From: an uncultured Collinsella sp. | GTDB lineage: Bacteria; Actinomycetota; Coriobacteriia; Coriobacteriales; Coriobacteriaceae | Length of the DNA stretch: 25,096 nucleotides | NCBI GenBank assembly: GCA_902497065.1 | Contig: CABVDH010000023.1 | Location: 1 to 25,096 of the forward strand | Direction of reading: 5' to 3' | Shown: piece after piece, positions 1-8,532 of the stretch | Numbering within the stretch: position 1 is the stretch's first letter | How the letters are laid out: each line of letters starts with the position of its first letter | Notes under the pieces: model-generated | Told to the model about the DNA's origin: nothing | The model's input: the letters and a program-made list of their open reading frames with translations, nothing else | Database searches by the model: none | Made by a program: the position numbers and the translations under genes

Positions 1-90
1 GCTTCACGGTCCAACTTTCTGTCCGCACCCCCAAACAGTCCCTATTTCACCGCAAGTTATTGAGGGGATAAGGTTGAGGGGTGGCTATGG

Positions 91-297
91 CTACCAACCG
101 TCGTCCGTATCGTCGCCTGTGGCGAAGACACGGAGGTCGAGGCCTTCGCGTTCGGCTCGGGCTAGGAGCTCTTGGGGCGACTCGTCCTCGATATCCATCA
201 CGTCGAGCATGGCGGCCGGAAAGCCCACGCCCGCCGCAGACCCCACGCGGTCGAGCAGGCTCTCGCGCAGCTGACCTACGTCAACTTCGATCTTCAT
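91..297 (-). CDS. Small acidic hypothetical protein (68 aa)
   Basis: Not recognised; no function is proposed. The ATG at 295-297 is preceded on the minus strand by a strong GGAGG ribosome-binding site, so a 68-residue product is much likelier than the longer open frame upstream. The protein begins MKIEVDVGQLRESLLDRVGS, has a hydrophobic Gly/Ala-rich middle (around residues 20-35), then an acidic helical stretch (IEDESPQELLARAEREGLDL) and a very acidic tail (GDDTDDGW). No membrane segment or signal peptide is visible. It is transcribed away from the MazG/GIY-YIG cassette, so the two share the 298-412 interval as a divergent promoter region. It may be a conserved small cytosolic protein of Coriobacteriia; that is memory, not shown here. 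Confidence 0.6.
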   Translation of the reverse strand: MKIEVDVGQLRESLLDRVGSAAGVGFPAAMLDVMDIEDESPQELLARAEREGLDLRVFATGDDTDDGW

Positions 298-352
298 GGT
301 GAAACCTCCTACCGGCCAATCGCGACCGAACAAACCGCACACCCCAAATGAT

Positions 353-381
353 GTGCAATAAATACCAGATACGGCCATAAT
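353..381 (+). promoter_or_regulatory. Candidate promoter of the MazG-GIY-YIG cassette
   Basis: A -10-like CATAAT (376-381) lies 17 bases after a poor -35-like GTGCAA (353-358), about 30 bases before the first gene. The -35 match is weak, so this is only a candidate. Confidence 0.3.
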
Positions 382-412
382 AAAACAATGAACATCAGGG
401 AGGTTGCGGACG

Positions 413-769
413 ATGGATAAGCTCGATGCCATGACGAAACAAGTCAGGGACTTTTGTGATGCACGCGACTGGCGCAAATATCACACGCCAAAAGAGCTTG
501 CCATCGGCATGGCAACTGAGTCCTCCGAGCTCCTTCAGCTCTTTCGTTTTGTGAGCGACGAGCGCATTGCAGAAATGTTCGAAGACACCGAGCAACGCCA
601 AGCTATCGAAGACGAAGTCGCCGACACGCTCCTTTTCCTTCTGCGTTTCTCAGATTTAAATGAAATCGACCTACCAGCGGCGCTTTCGTCTAAGCTCAAG
701 CGCAATGGCGAGCGCTACCCCGTCGACGCATCATCTAACGAATACAGAAAGGCGAACCATCATGAGTAA
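413..769 (+). CDS. MazG-like nucleotide pyrophosphohydrolase (dCTPase/RS21-C6 type)
   Basis: This 118-residue protein has the all-alpha MazG-superfamily pattern. There is an ExxE metal motif in ATESSELLQLF (E36, E39), a second acidic motif EDEVADTLLF (E68, D71), and the C-terminal K-x3-N-x2-RYPV signature (K94, N98, RYP 101-103) seen in the dCTP pyrophosphatase/RS21-C6 branch. Members hydrolyse (d)NTPs to NMP and pyrophosphate. ATG 413 is chosen because AGGGAGG at 397-403 is well spaced for it; a TTG at 404 abuts that site. Its stop overlaps the start of the next gene by 8 bases, so the two are almost certainly co-translated. Base composition is lower in GC than serC/serA. Inference: it works with the nuclease-ATPase, perhaps by altering nucleotide pools or removing a signal nucleotide during phage attack. 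Confidence 0.85.
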   Translation: MDKLDAMTKQVRDFCDARDWRKYHTPKELAIGMATESSELLQLFRFVSDERIAEMFEDTEQRQAIEDEVADTLLFLLRFSDLNEIDLPAALSSKLKRNGERYPVDASSNEYRKANHHE

Positions 770-2504
770 TGAGTTCGCCCTTCGGCAATACACGCTTCCC
801 CTACCCCAGCCCTTTGAGACAAGCGAATCGCTTCAGGACTTTGGCACGCCAAAGCCTGGAGCCCATCATGACGAGAGTTGGCCTGTCCTTTACATTCTTA
901 CCAACAGCAGAAACAAGACGGCATACATCGGCCAAACAACCAATTACCAGCGCCGTATGAAACAACACGCTGCAAACGTGGACAAGGACTTCGACCGGAC
1001 CCTTCTGATCGACAATCCCACCTTCAACCAATCCGCAACGTTCGAGTTCGAGAATCGACTTATTGAGCTGTTCTGTGCCGACGAAAAATACCAGGTCACC
1101 AATGCCAACAACGGCTATGCCCAATTCGATTATTTTGAGCGGCCTCAGTATCGCCAGAGGTTCCGAGACCTCTGGACAAAGCTTCGCGAAGAAAACTACG
1201 CGATTCATCCGATTGAAGAGCTCGAGAACTCCGATCTGTTCAAGTTCTCGCCTTTCAAGACGCTTACGCCCGACCAATACGAAACGATCGAGACGATTTT
1301 TAAACGTCTCGAACAGGAGCATGAAGACGTAAAACATGGCGGCTCAAAAAGAGAACGTATAACCGTCGTGAATGGCGCGCCGGGAACAGGTAAAACAATC
1401 CTCGCCATCAGTCTCATGTTCAAAATCAAAAATGAGCCCAACCTTTCCGGCCTGCGAGTCGGTTTTGTCACCCCCATGGATTCCCTGAAAAAGACCCTCA
1501 GGAAACTCACGCACTTCCTTCCAGGGTTAAAGCCTGGCGATATCTTGAGCCCCAGTGACGTAACCAAAAATGATCGTTATGACATCCTACTTGTCGATGA
1601 AGCACATCGACTGGGTAATTATCTAAGCATGGGCTCCGGCATCAAGGCCTTCTATAGCACCTGTGATCGTCTCGACCTTCCGCATACGAGCAACCAAGTT
1701 GACTGGATATTCAAATGCTGCGACAAGGCATATCTGTTTTATGACCCCAAGCAGCAAGTCAGGGCCTCCGGCCTCAATCGAGACGATCTTGAGCGGCGAC
1801 TTAACCAACTCGAAGAAGAGGGCATTGAAACTGAAGAGTTCAGCCTAAGCACGCAAATGCGAGTACGCGGCGGCGATGAGTATCTCGACTTTGTATATGA
1901 TCTACTCGACAACAAGGCGTACATGCATGCCGGCATGAAATTCGAAGAACTCTTTTCATCGGAGCCTTACGATTCGCGAGCCGGGGATCCGGACAGCGAT
2001 ACCCCCAGATACCAGTTTGGAATCGTCGACCAATTTGAGGATTTCTGTTCCCTGCAGCAAGCCAAGAAAGAGGAAGTTGGTCTATCCCGCATGACGGCAG
2101 GTTTTGCGTGGAAGTGGGAAACGAAGAAACACAAAGACGCGTTCGACATCGTCATTGAGGGCATCCCTAAACGTTGGAACTCGAGTCAAAAGGATTGGGT
2201 TAACTCCCCCAACGCCGTCAACGAGGTCGGATGCATCCACACGGTGCAGGGCTACGACCTCAACTACGGCTTCGTAATTCTGGGGCCAGACATTTACTAC
2301 GACAACGACAAAGGGGGCGTCTGCGTTAACAAGGCAAACTTCAAAGATACCGTCGCAAAGAAAAAGGCAAGCGACGACGACCTACGAAAGATTATCGTCA
2401 ACGCCTACTACGTTCTCATGACGCGCGGCATGCTGGGAACGTTTCTTTATGTATGCGACCCGGCGCTCAAGGAGTATTTGTCACGGTATATCCCGGTGAT
2501 ATAG
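762..2504 (+). CDS. GIY-YIG nuclease fused to DUF2075 helicase-like ATPase
   Basis: This is a 580-residue fusion. Residues about 42-115 form a GIY-YIG endonuclease domain: VLYILTN (42-48), AYIGQT (54-59), the catalytic Arg region YQRRMKQH (62-69) and the expected Glu in FENRLIELF (E97). Residues about 165-580 are a DUF2075 (COG3410)/superfamily-1-like NTPase. It has Walker A GAPGTGKT (205-212), Walker B ILLVDEAH (275-282), a DPKQQ motif III (328-332), an STQMR arginine motif (363-367), IHTVQGYDLNYGFVILG (492-508) and the terminal AYYVLMTRGM (548-557). All catalytic motifs look intact. ATG 762 is chosen because it lies inside the MazG-like stop region and follows AAAGG; an upstream in-frame start would run through that gene. 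Likely role (inference): NTP-driven DNA or RNA translocation and cleavage in defence. Codon use is more AT-rich than in the genes that follow. Confidence 0.88.
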   Translation: MSNEFALRQYTLPLPQPFETSESLQDFGTPKPGAHHDESWPVLYILTNSRNKTAYIGQTTNYQRRMKQHAANVDKDFDRTLLIDNPTFNQSATFEFENRLIELFCADEKYQVTNANNGYAQFDYFERPQYRQRFRDLWTKLREENYAIHPIEELENSDLFKFSPFKTLTPDQYETIETIFKRLEQEHEDVKHGGSKRERITVVNGAPGTGKTILAISLMFKIKNEPNLSGLRVGFVTPMDSLKKTLRKLTHFLPGLKPGDILSPSDVTKNDRYDILLVDEAHRLGNYLSMGSGIKAFYSTCDRLDLPHTSNQVDWIFKCCDKAYLFYDPKQQVRASGLNRDDLERRLNQLEEEGIETEEFSLSTQMRVRGGDEYLDFVYDLLDNKAYMHAGMKFEELFSSEPYDSRAGDPDSDTPRYQFGIVDQFEDFCSLQQAKKEEVGLSRMTAGFAWKWETKKHKDAFDIVIEGIPKRWNSSQKDWVNSPNAVNEVGCIHTVQGYDLNYGFVILGPDIYYDNDKGGVCVNKANFKDTVAKKKASDDDLRKIIVNAYYVLMTRGMLGTFLYVCDPALKEYLSRYIPVI

Positions 2505-2598
2505 ACCTAACGACCGCCCTCCCCCATGTAACCATCCTGTAAATCATAGCAGCGCACTCGAGTTTTACCGTGATGCGGTCGCGCCTGGCGCTCCACTG

Positions 2599-2607
2599 TG
2601 CTAAAGT
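2599..2607 (+). promoter_or_regulatory. Possible extended -10 upstream of serC
   Basis: TGCTAAAGT fits the extended -10 pattern TGnTAnnnT and sits 39 bases before the serC start. No good -35 accompanies it. No clear terminator separates it from the preceding nuclease gene. Confidence 0.3.
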
Positions 2608-2646
2608 ATCCCGAACGTTCAAACGACTACGAGGGGGAACTAGAAG

Positions 2647-3771
<1,125 letters not shown>

Positions 3772-3843
3772 CCCGCAACGCGCGGGCCGACCAGCCACCT
3801 CAGACCACCCTGTTTAGATCAAAACCTGCTAAGGAGTTTTTCC

Positions 3844-5007
3844 ATGCGTAAGATTAAGACCATCGACGACATCACCAAGGACGGTAAGGTCGAGTTTGGC
3901 GAGGGCTACGAGTTTGTGAGCACCGCCGAGAAGGCCGACGCCATCCTGATGCGCTCCACCGACCTGCACGGCTACGAGCTGCCCGAGGGCATCCGCGCCA
4001 TCGCCCGCTGCGGCGCCGGCGTCAACAACATCCCCATCGAGGAGTACGCCAAAAAGGGCGTCGTCGTCTTTAACTCCCCCGGTGCCAACAGCAACGCCGT
4101 CAAGGAGCTCGTCCTGGGCATGCTGGTGCTTTCGAGCCGTGGCGTGGTGCAATCGATGAACTGGGTACGCGACAACGCCGACGACCCCGAGATTCAGGTC
4201 GACGCCGAAAAGGCCAAGAAGGCCTTTGTGGGCCGCGAGCTCAAGGGCAAGCGCATCGGCGTCATCGGTCTGGGCAACGTGGGCTCCAAGGTCGCCAACG
4301 CCTGCGTCGATCTGGGCATGGATGTCTACGGCTACGATCCGTTCATTTCCGTCGAGCACGCGTGGGTGCTGAGCCGCGAGGTGCAGCGCGTGGGCACGCT
4401 CGAGGACCTCTGCCGCGGCTGCGACTACCTCACCGTGCACGTGCCCAGCAAGGCCGACACCATCGGCATGATCAGTACCGAGCAAATCAACCTGCTGGCA
4501 CCCGACGCCGTGCTCATCAACTACGCGCGCGAGACCATCATTGACGAGGACGCCGTCGACGCCGCCCTGCGCGAGGGCAAGCTTAGCTGGTTTAGCTGCG
4601 ACTTTGCCACGCCCAAGACCGTCAAGATGCCCAATACGTTTATCACCACGCACTCGGGCGCCGGCACCGGCGAGGCCGAGGCCAACTGCGCCGACATGGC
4701 GATCAGCGAGCTCAAGGATTACCTGGAAAACGGCAATATCGCGCACAGCGTCAACTACCCCGCCTGCAGCATGGGCAAGGCGCGCGCCGCGAGCCGCATC
4801 GCCTGCCTGCACGCCAACGTGCCCAACATGATCGGCCAGATCACGGCCATTCTCGCCAAGGACAACGCCAACGTGCAGCGTATGACCAACGAGTCCGCTG
4901 GCGAGAACGCCTACACCATGTTCGACACCGACGAGCACCTGAACAGCAGCACCATCGAGGCGCTCAAGCAGATTCCGTCGATGTATCGCGTGCGCGTGAT
5001 CAAGTAG
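3844..5007 (+). CDS. serA: D-3-phosphoglycerate dehydrogenase, short form with ACT domain
   Basis: SerA catalyses the first, committed step of serine synthesis: NAD-dependent oxidation of 3-phosphoglycerate. The 387-residue protein has the 2-hydroxyacid dehydrogenase architecture. It has a substrate-binding lobe with RCGAGVNNI (55-63), a Rossmann domain with GLGNVG (142-147) and acidic YDPF (164-167), catalytic Arg in NYARE (R229) and catalytic His in TTHSGAGTGEAE (H270). Residues about 320-387 form an ACT domain (ANVPNMIGQITAILAK), so serine feedback is plausible. The usual DVFxxEP segment that carries the third catalytic acid reads CDFATPKT here. This resembles the short clostridial-type subfamily as I remember it, so the gene is probably active. 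AAGGAG precedes the ATG. Paired with serC; two hairpins follow the stop. Confidence 0.95.
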   Translation: MRKIKTIDDITKDGKVEFGEGYEFVSTAEKADAILMRSTDLHGYELPEGIRAIARCGAGVNNIPIEEYAKKGVVVFNSPGANSNAVKELVLGMLVLSSRGVVQSMNWVRDNADDPEIQVDAEKAKKAFVGRELKGKRIGVIGLGNVGSKVANACVDLGMDVYGYDPFISVEHAWVLSREVQRVGTLEDLCRGCDYLTVHVPSKADTIGMISTEQINLLAPDAVLINYARETIIDEDAVDAALREGKLSWFSCDFATPKTVKMPNTFITTHSGAGTGEAEANCADMAISELKDYLENGNIAHSVNYPACSMGKARAASRIACLHANVPNMIGQITAILAKDNANVQRMTNESAGENAYTMFDTDEHLNSSTIEALKQIPSMYRVRVIK

Positions 5008-5020
5008 CGCCGACTGACCT

Positions 5021-5051
5021 GACGGGCAGTTCCCCATGTGGCCTGCCCGTC
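5021..5051 (+). other. Hairpin downstream of serA
   Basis: A perfect 9-bp inverted repeat, GACGGGCAG (5021-5029) with CTGCCCGTC (5043-5051), encloses a 13-base loop. It lies 13 bases after the serA stop and has no T-run. It may protect the 3' end or assist the true terminator just downstream. Confidence 0.5.
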
Positions 5052-5070
5052 GCTGACATTGAATGCCCGC

Positions 5071-5106
5071 GGGGGCGCCTTTCGCACGAGAGGCGCCCCC
5101 ATTTTT
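5071..5106 (+). terminator. Rho-independent terminator of serC-serA
   Basis: A perfect 10-bp GC-rich stem (GGGGGCGCCT 5071-5080 with AGGCGCCCCC 5091-5100), a 10-base loop, and ATTTTT (5101-5106). Classic intrinsic terminator. Confidence 0.9.
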
Positions 5107-5143
5107 GTGAGCGCTCCATTAAATGCACTGAGCCGCTTCTTGG

Positions 5144-5158
5144 CATACAATCTGTATG
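5144..5158 (+). promoter_or_regulatory. Candidate operator over a -10 element before the M20 gene
   Basis: CATACAATCTGTATG is a perfect 6-bp inverted repeat with a 3-base spacer. It overlaps a -10-like TACAAT (5146-5151), 33 bases before the peptidase start. The -35 is not convincing. No regulator for it is encoded in the window. Confidence 0.35.
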
Positions 5159-5184
5159 TTGACCTAACTATCTGTGAGGTGCCT

Positions 5185-6405
5185 ATGGTTGATACAGATT
5201 TTGCTTGGCGGCTTACGCAAGGGCTCGTGCGGATCGACAGTTCAGACCCGGGTGCGTATGAGGACGAGATTGAGCGCTATATCAAAGCGTTGGTTGAGGA
5301 ACGGTTGGCGCAGCTGAGCTATCCGGTACTCGATGCCGTGCAGATTGCAGAGCACGAAGTACTCCCCGGACGCCGCAATCTAATGGTCACCGTGCCGGGC
5401 CAAAGCGACGAGCCACGGCTCGTCTACATCTGCCATTTGGATACCGTCACCTTGGGCGATGGCTGGGACGCGGACATTCCGCCGCTCGGAGCGATCGTGC
5501 GCAACGATAAACTCTACGGCCGTGGTGCCTGCGATATGAAGGGTGGCCTGGCCTGCGCCATTGCCGCACTGGTCCATACGCTCGAGCGCGTGGCGGCAGA
5601 AGGCGAGCTGCCCCACCGCGGCTTTTCACTCATCTGCTCGGTCGACGAGGAAGACTTTATGCGTGGTTCAGAGGCAGCTATCGATGCCGGCTGGGTCGGC
5701 TCGCGTGAATGGGTGCTGGACACCGAGCCCACCGACGGACAGATCCAGGTGGCGCACAAGGGGCGTACGTGGTTCGAAATTGAAATGACTGGCGTGACGG
5801 CGCATGCGAGCCAGCCCTGGAAGGGCGCGGATGCCGTCGCCGCCATAGCCGAGGTCGTGTGTTCGCTCCGTCGCGCGTTTATGGCGCTGCCCGCGCACGA
5901 TGAGCTGGGGCCTTCGACCATCACGTTTGGCCAAATCGAGGGCGGATATCGCCCCTATGTCGTGCCCGACCGCGCCAAAGTCTGGGTCGACATGCGTCTG
6001 ACCCCGCCGACCGATACGGCCGCCGCGACGCGCATGGTAGAGCAGGCCATCGCCGTCGCCGAAGCCGCCGTTCCCGGTTGCCATGGCAGCTACACCGTGA
6101 CGGGCGACCGCCCCGCCATCGAGCGCGACCCGAATTCTCCCCTTCTAGCAGCGCTCATGCGTGCCGCCGATGACGTGACGGACGTGGACACGACCGTCGG
6201 CTTCTTTACCGGCTACACCGACACCGCCGTCATTGCCGGCAAGACAGGTAACCGCAATTGCATGAGCTACGGTCCCGGGTCGCTCGCGCTCGCGCACAAG
6301 CCCAACGAATATGTGCCCCACGCCGATATCGTTCGTTGTCAGCAGGTGCTAATCGCGCTCGCCGATAACGTGCTCTGGGACGCGAGCGGCCAAGTTGGGG
6401 CATAA
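5185..6405 (+). CDS. M20 family metallopeptidase (ArgE/DapE/CPG2-like)
   Basis: This is a 406-residue cytosolic zinc hydrolase of the M20 family. Metal and catalytic residues are visible in order: CHLDT (H84, D86), GACDMKGG (D117), SVDEED (E155, E156), DTEPT (E181) and the C-terminal AHKPNEYVPH (H371). A dimerisation lid follows in the middle (from about HKGRTWFEIEMTGVTAHAS, 191-209). Family members remove acyl groups from amino acids or cleave dipeptides. The substrate cannot be told from sequence, and neither argE nor dapE context is present. ATG 5185 with GTGAGGT upstream is preferred to a longer frame opening at 5038, which would span the serA terminator. It lies 39 bases upstream of the DUF1015-like gene and is probably co-transcribed with it. 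Confidence 0.85.
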   Translation: MVDTDFAWRLTQGLVRIDSSDPGAYEDEIERYIKALVEERLAQLSYPVLDAVQIAEHEVLPGRRNLMVTVPGQSDEPRLVYICHLDTVTLGDGWDADIPPLGAIVRNDKLYGRGACDMKGGLACAIAALVHTLERVAAEGELPHRGFSLICSVDEEDFMRGSEAAIDAGWVGSREWVLDTEPTDGQIQVAHKGRTWFEIEMTGVTAHASQPWKGADAVAAIAEVVCSLRRAFMALPAHDELGPSTITFGQIEGGYRPYVVPDRAKVWVDMRLTPPTDTAAATRMVEQAIAVAEAAVPGCHGSYTVTGDRPAIERDPNSPLLAALMRAADDVTDVDTTVGFFTGYTDTAVIAGKTGNRNCMSYGPGSLALAHKPNEYVPHADIVRCQQVLIALADNVLWDASGQVGA

Positions 6406-6444
6406 TAAGCCGCGAACAAACCGACTCGTGCGTTAGGACCGCCC

Positions 6445-7125
6445 ATGAAAGCACTTCCGTTTCCCTGCATCCGCCCGGCTCAGGACCGCGTGCTCGAGGC
6501 GCTGCCTGCAATGGGCAGCATCCTGAGCGGCAACGATGCTCTGCGCGGAGCCATTGCCGATGGTCTGATGCTCAAGGACCCGGGTGCGGCGTATTACGTG
6601 TACGAATGCTCGGGCGAGCCGGGACGTGTGACGGGTGTCGTGGCGATCTGCCCGGTTGGTGCGCTGGCGGGCGGCGACGCGGTTGCCGCCGATACGACCG
6701 CCGCTGCGCGCGCAATCGCCGACCTCAAGGTACAGCCCCGTCCCGTAACGCTTGTCTACGAAGCCTCTCCCGTCATGGATATCATCCTCGGCGCCGCAAA
6801 AGAGGGCGCTTCACTCTATGCCGTCACCGACCCCGCCGGCATTACGCACCGCGTGTGGGAGGTCAAGCGCGAGGACGCCGTCGGGGCCATCCGCGCCATG
6901 CTCGACCAGGCGCCGGAGCCGGCACTGACCGACGACCCTGCCTACGCTGTCGCACTAGTCGAGGCATCACAGCTCCTGGCCGACGATGCACGTGCCGCCG
7001 GCACCTACACGGGCAAAGAGCCGTTCAACTTTGCCGTAGCTGCGCTCTTCCCCGCCGCGCAGGTCAGCGGCGGCGCGGCGCAGGTTCCGACGGGTCTGCT
7101 CACGCACCAGGTCGCGCGGTTCTAG
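6445..7125 (+). CDS. Short, degenerate DUF1015-like protein
   Basis: This 226-residue protein resembles the DUF1015 (COG4198) family: an opening like MKALPFPCIRPAQD, a YYVYECSG strand, a VALVEASQLLADDARAAG helix and a closing LLTHQVARF. Usual members are around 400 residues and carry KHExT and DGHHR motifs. Here the first region reads AADTTAAARAIAD and no DGHHR is visible, so it looks like a shortened derivative that has lost the presumed active site. Family genes often neighbour serA/serC, and here it sits just past them with one peptidase gene between. Function unknown; a regulatory or structural remnant role is possible. The ribosome-binding site (TTAGGA) is moderate. A strong terminator follows. 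Confidence 0.6.
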   Translation: MKALPFPCIRPAQDRVLEALPAMGSILSGNDALRGAIADGLMLKDPGAAYYVYECSGEPGRVTGVVAICPVGALAGGDAVAADTTAAARAIADLKVQPRPVTLVYEASPVMDIILGAAKEGASLYAVTDPAGITHRVWEVKREDAVGAIRAMLDQAPEPALTDDPAYAVALVEASQLLADDARAAGTYTGKEPFNFAVAALFPAAQVSGGAAQVPTGLLTHQVARF

Positions 7126-7170
7126 CAAGACCAGACCGTCCAGCACAAAAATCGGCAGCCCAACAAACAG

Positions 7171-7211
7171 GGGGCGGAGATGCAGCAGGTACATGCATCT
7201 CCGCCCCTTTT
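7171..7211 (+). terminator. Rho-independent terminator
   Basis: A perfect 14-bp stem (GGGGCGGAGATGCA 7171-7184 with its complement 7194-7207), a 9-base loop and TTTT (7208-7211). It ends the M20/DUF1015-like unit and separates it from the convergent phosphatase gene. It may also work in the minus direction, where the exit is only moderately T-rich. Confidence 0.9.
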
Positions 7212-7254
7212 GCGTCGAGAAGTTATGCCGACGACCCGTGCCGCCGCGCTCGCG

Positions 7255-7890
7255 TTATCCGCGCTGCGGACCCGCAGTAGCCACGAGCGGTTCAAGCCCC
7301 AGCTCGCGCGCGTAGTCTTCCTGCGTAAAGACTTCGACCAGTTCAAACATATCGGCCGCATCGTCAAACGCAAACTGCAGCACTGAGCAGTTGCCCGGCA
7401 CGCGTTCGCGCTCGTCGGCCGCCGCGCCCCGCACGTGGTCCAAAAACTCCTTGATAGCCGAGCCGTGGCTCACCGCGAGCACGCACTCGTGGTCCGGACG
7501 TCGCATAAGATCGGTTATCGTCGCCGCCATGCGCTCGCGCACCTGCATCTGGCCCTCGCCGCCAAACTGACGATAGAAATCTCGCCACGGCCGCTCGGGC
7601 ATAAGCATCACGCGCTCGGCCTCAAAGTCGCCAAAGAACCACTCACGCAGACCGTCCAGGCGCTCGTACGCCAAGCCCGGCCACAGGTTGGCGATAGTCT
7701 GCTCGGTGCGATGAAGTGTGGAGGTGTAGGCATGATCGGGTTCAATGCCGCGCGCACGTAAGAACATGCCGGCACGTACCGCCTGGTCGCATCCCAGCTG
7801 CGTGAGCGGCGAGTCACTCCAACCCTGAATAATGCGCTTAAGGTTGAATATTGTCTGCCCATGACGAACCAGATACAGGTCTTTATTCAT
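7255..7890 (-). CDS. Histidine phosphatase family protein (paralogue 2)
   Basis: This 211-residue member of the histidine phosphatase (phosphoglycerate mutase-like, branch 1) superfamily has the phospho-accepting LVRHGQT (R9, H10) and the second catalytic His in VLAVSHGSAIKEF. Arginines of the pocket appear in STLHRTEQT. Substrates in this family range from phosphoglycerate and alpha-ribazole phosphate to nucleotides; no specificity can be read here. ATG 7890 with AAAGGA upstream is chosen over a TTG 24 bases earlier that would overlap the preceding gene. It lies 17 bases downstream of a paralogue with the same layout, so the pair is a tandem duplication in one operon. It extends about 30 residues beyond its partner at the C-terminus. 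Confidence 0.85.
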   Translation of the reverse strand: MNKDLYLVRHGQTIFNLKRIIQGWSDSPLTQLGCDQAVRAGMFLRARGIEPDHAYTSTLHRTEQTIANLWPGLAYERLDGLREWFFGDFEAERVMLMPERPWRDFYRQFGGEGQMQVRERMAATITDLMRRPDHECVLAVSHGSAIKEFLDHVRGAAADERERVPGNCSVLQFAFDDAADMFELVEVFTQEDYARELGLEPLVATAGPQRG

Positions 7891-7907
7891 AGGGGTCCTT
7901 TCGTTCG

Positions 7908-8450
7908 TTACCAATCAAGGAGCGAAAACGCACCGTCGCAATAGCCAAAATGAAGCACGGCACCGTTGTCGGGTAGCTCTCCCCCGCCAGTCACATACTC
8001 AAGAAACTCCTGGCAGGAAGAGCCGTGGGAGACTGCCAGCACACAGTCGTGCTGCGGCCTGGCCATGATGTGGGACAGCGCCGCGACCATGCGCGACTGG
8101 AGCTCGCCTTCAGACTCGCCACCAAAGGCCACCGGATAATCGCCCCAGGGCTGCGGCGGCATCTCGCGATTTGATGTACCCTCCAGCGAGCCCAAATGCC
8201 ACTCGCGCAGGTCATCGACCAGCTCTATCGAGCGGCCCTCACCAGCAATTAGCTCAGCCGTATGCCGCGCCCGGCCCAACGGCGAGGAATACACACGGTC
8301 AAAGGTCACGCCACGCGCCTCAAACGCCGCGCGCGTCGCCAGCGCCTGCTCGCGCCCGCGCGCCGTAAGCGGCGAATCGTGCCCACCCTGCAAAATGTTC
8401 TGCACATTGAGCTCAGTCTGCCCATGCCGCACCAAATACAAATCTGCCAC
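7908..8450 (-). CDS. Histidine phosphatase family protein (paralogue 1)
   Basis: This 180-residue protein has the histidine phosphatase motifs LVRHGQTELN (H9), SSPLGRARHTAE (second Arg region), DLREWHLGSLEG (catalytic acid region) and VLAVSHGSS (second His). It shares the order and wording of its neighbour (LREW, FGGE, HxCVLAVSHGS), which supports tandem duplication. The start is GTG at 8448-8450, preceded by a strong GGGAGGA site, which decides the start. A palindromic repeat (8466-8500) sits immediately upstream. Substrate unknown. Confidence 0.85.
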   Translation of the reverse strand: MADLYLVRHGQTELNVQNILQGGHDSPLTARGREQALATRAAFEARGVTFDRVYSSPLGRARHTAELIAGEGRSIELVDDLREWHLGSLEGTSNREMPPQPWGDYPVAFGGESEGELQSRMVAALSHIMARPQHDCVLAVSHGSSCQEFLEYVTGGGELPDNGAVLHFGYCDGAFSLLDW

Positions 8451-8465
8451 ACGTCCTCCCCTCGC

Positions 8466-8500
8466 ACCACCGCAAAGGGGACAGGTACCTTTGTGGTGGT
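8466..8500. repeat. Palindromic intergenic repeat with GGGGACA core
   Basis: A 13-bp stem with one G-T pair (ACCACCGCAAAGG 8466-8478 with CCTTTGTGGTGGT 8488-8500) encloses GGACAGGTA. It lies between the nitroreductase gene (stop 8533) and the start of the phosphatase pair, with no T-run on either side. The GGGGAC core recurs in the repeats near 18277-18337. Confidence 0.55.
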
Positions 8501-8532
8501 TTACCGCCGGATCACACCGCGGTGACGCTCAG

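Noticed and set aside
298..477. Longer version of the 68-aa minus-strand protein
   Set aside because: It would run into the MazG-like gene on the other strand; the GGAGG site places the start at 297.
3829..5037. Long minus-strand open frame opposite serA
   Set aside because: Antisense shadow rich in V, H, G and L of low-complexity type; serA on the plus strand is certain.
5038..5184. N-terminal extension of the M20 peptidase
   Set aside because: It would be translated through the serA terminator stem; the ATG at 5185 has a ribosome-binding site and begins family-like sequence.
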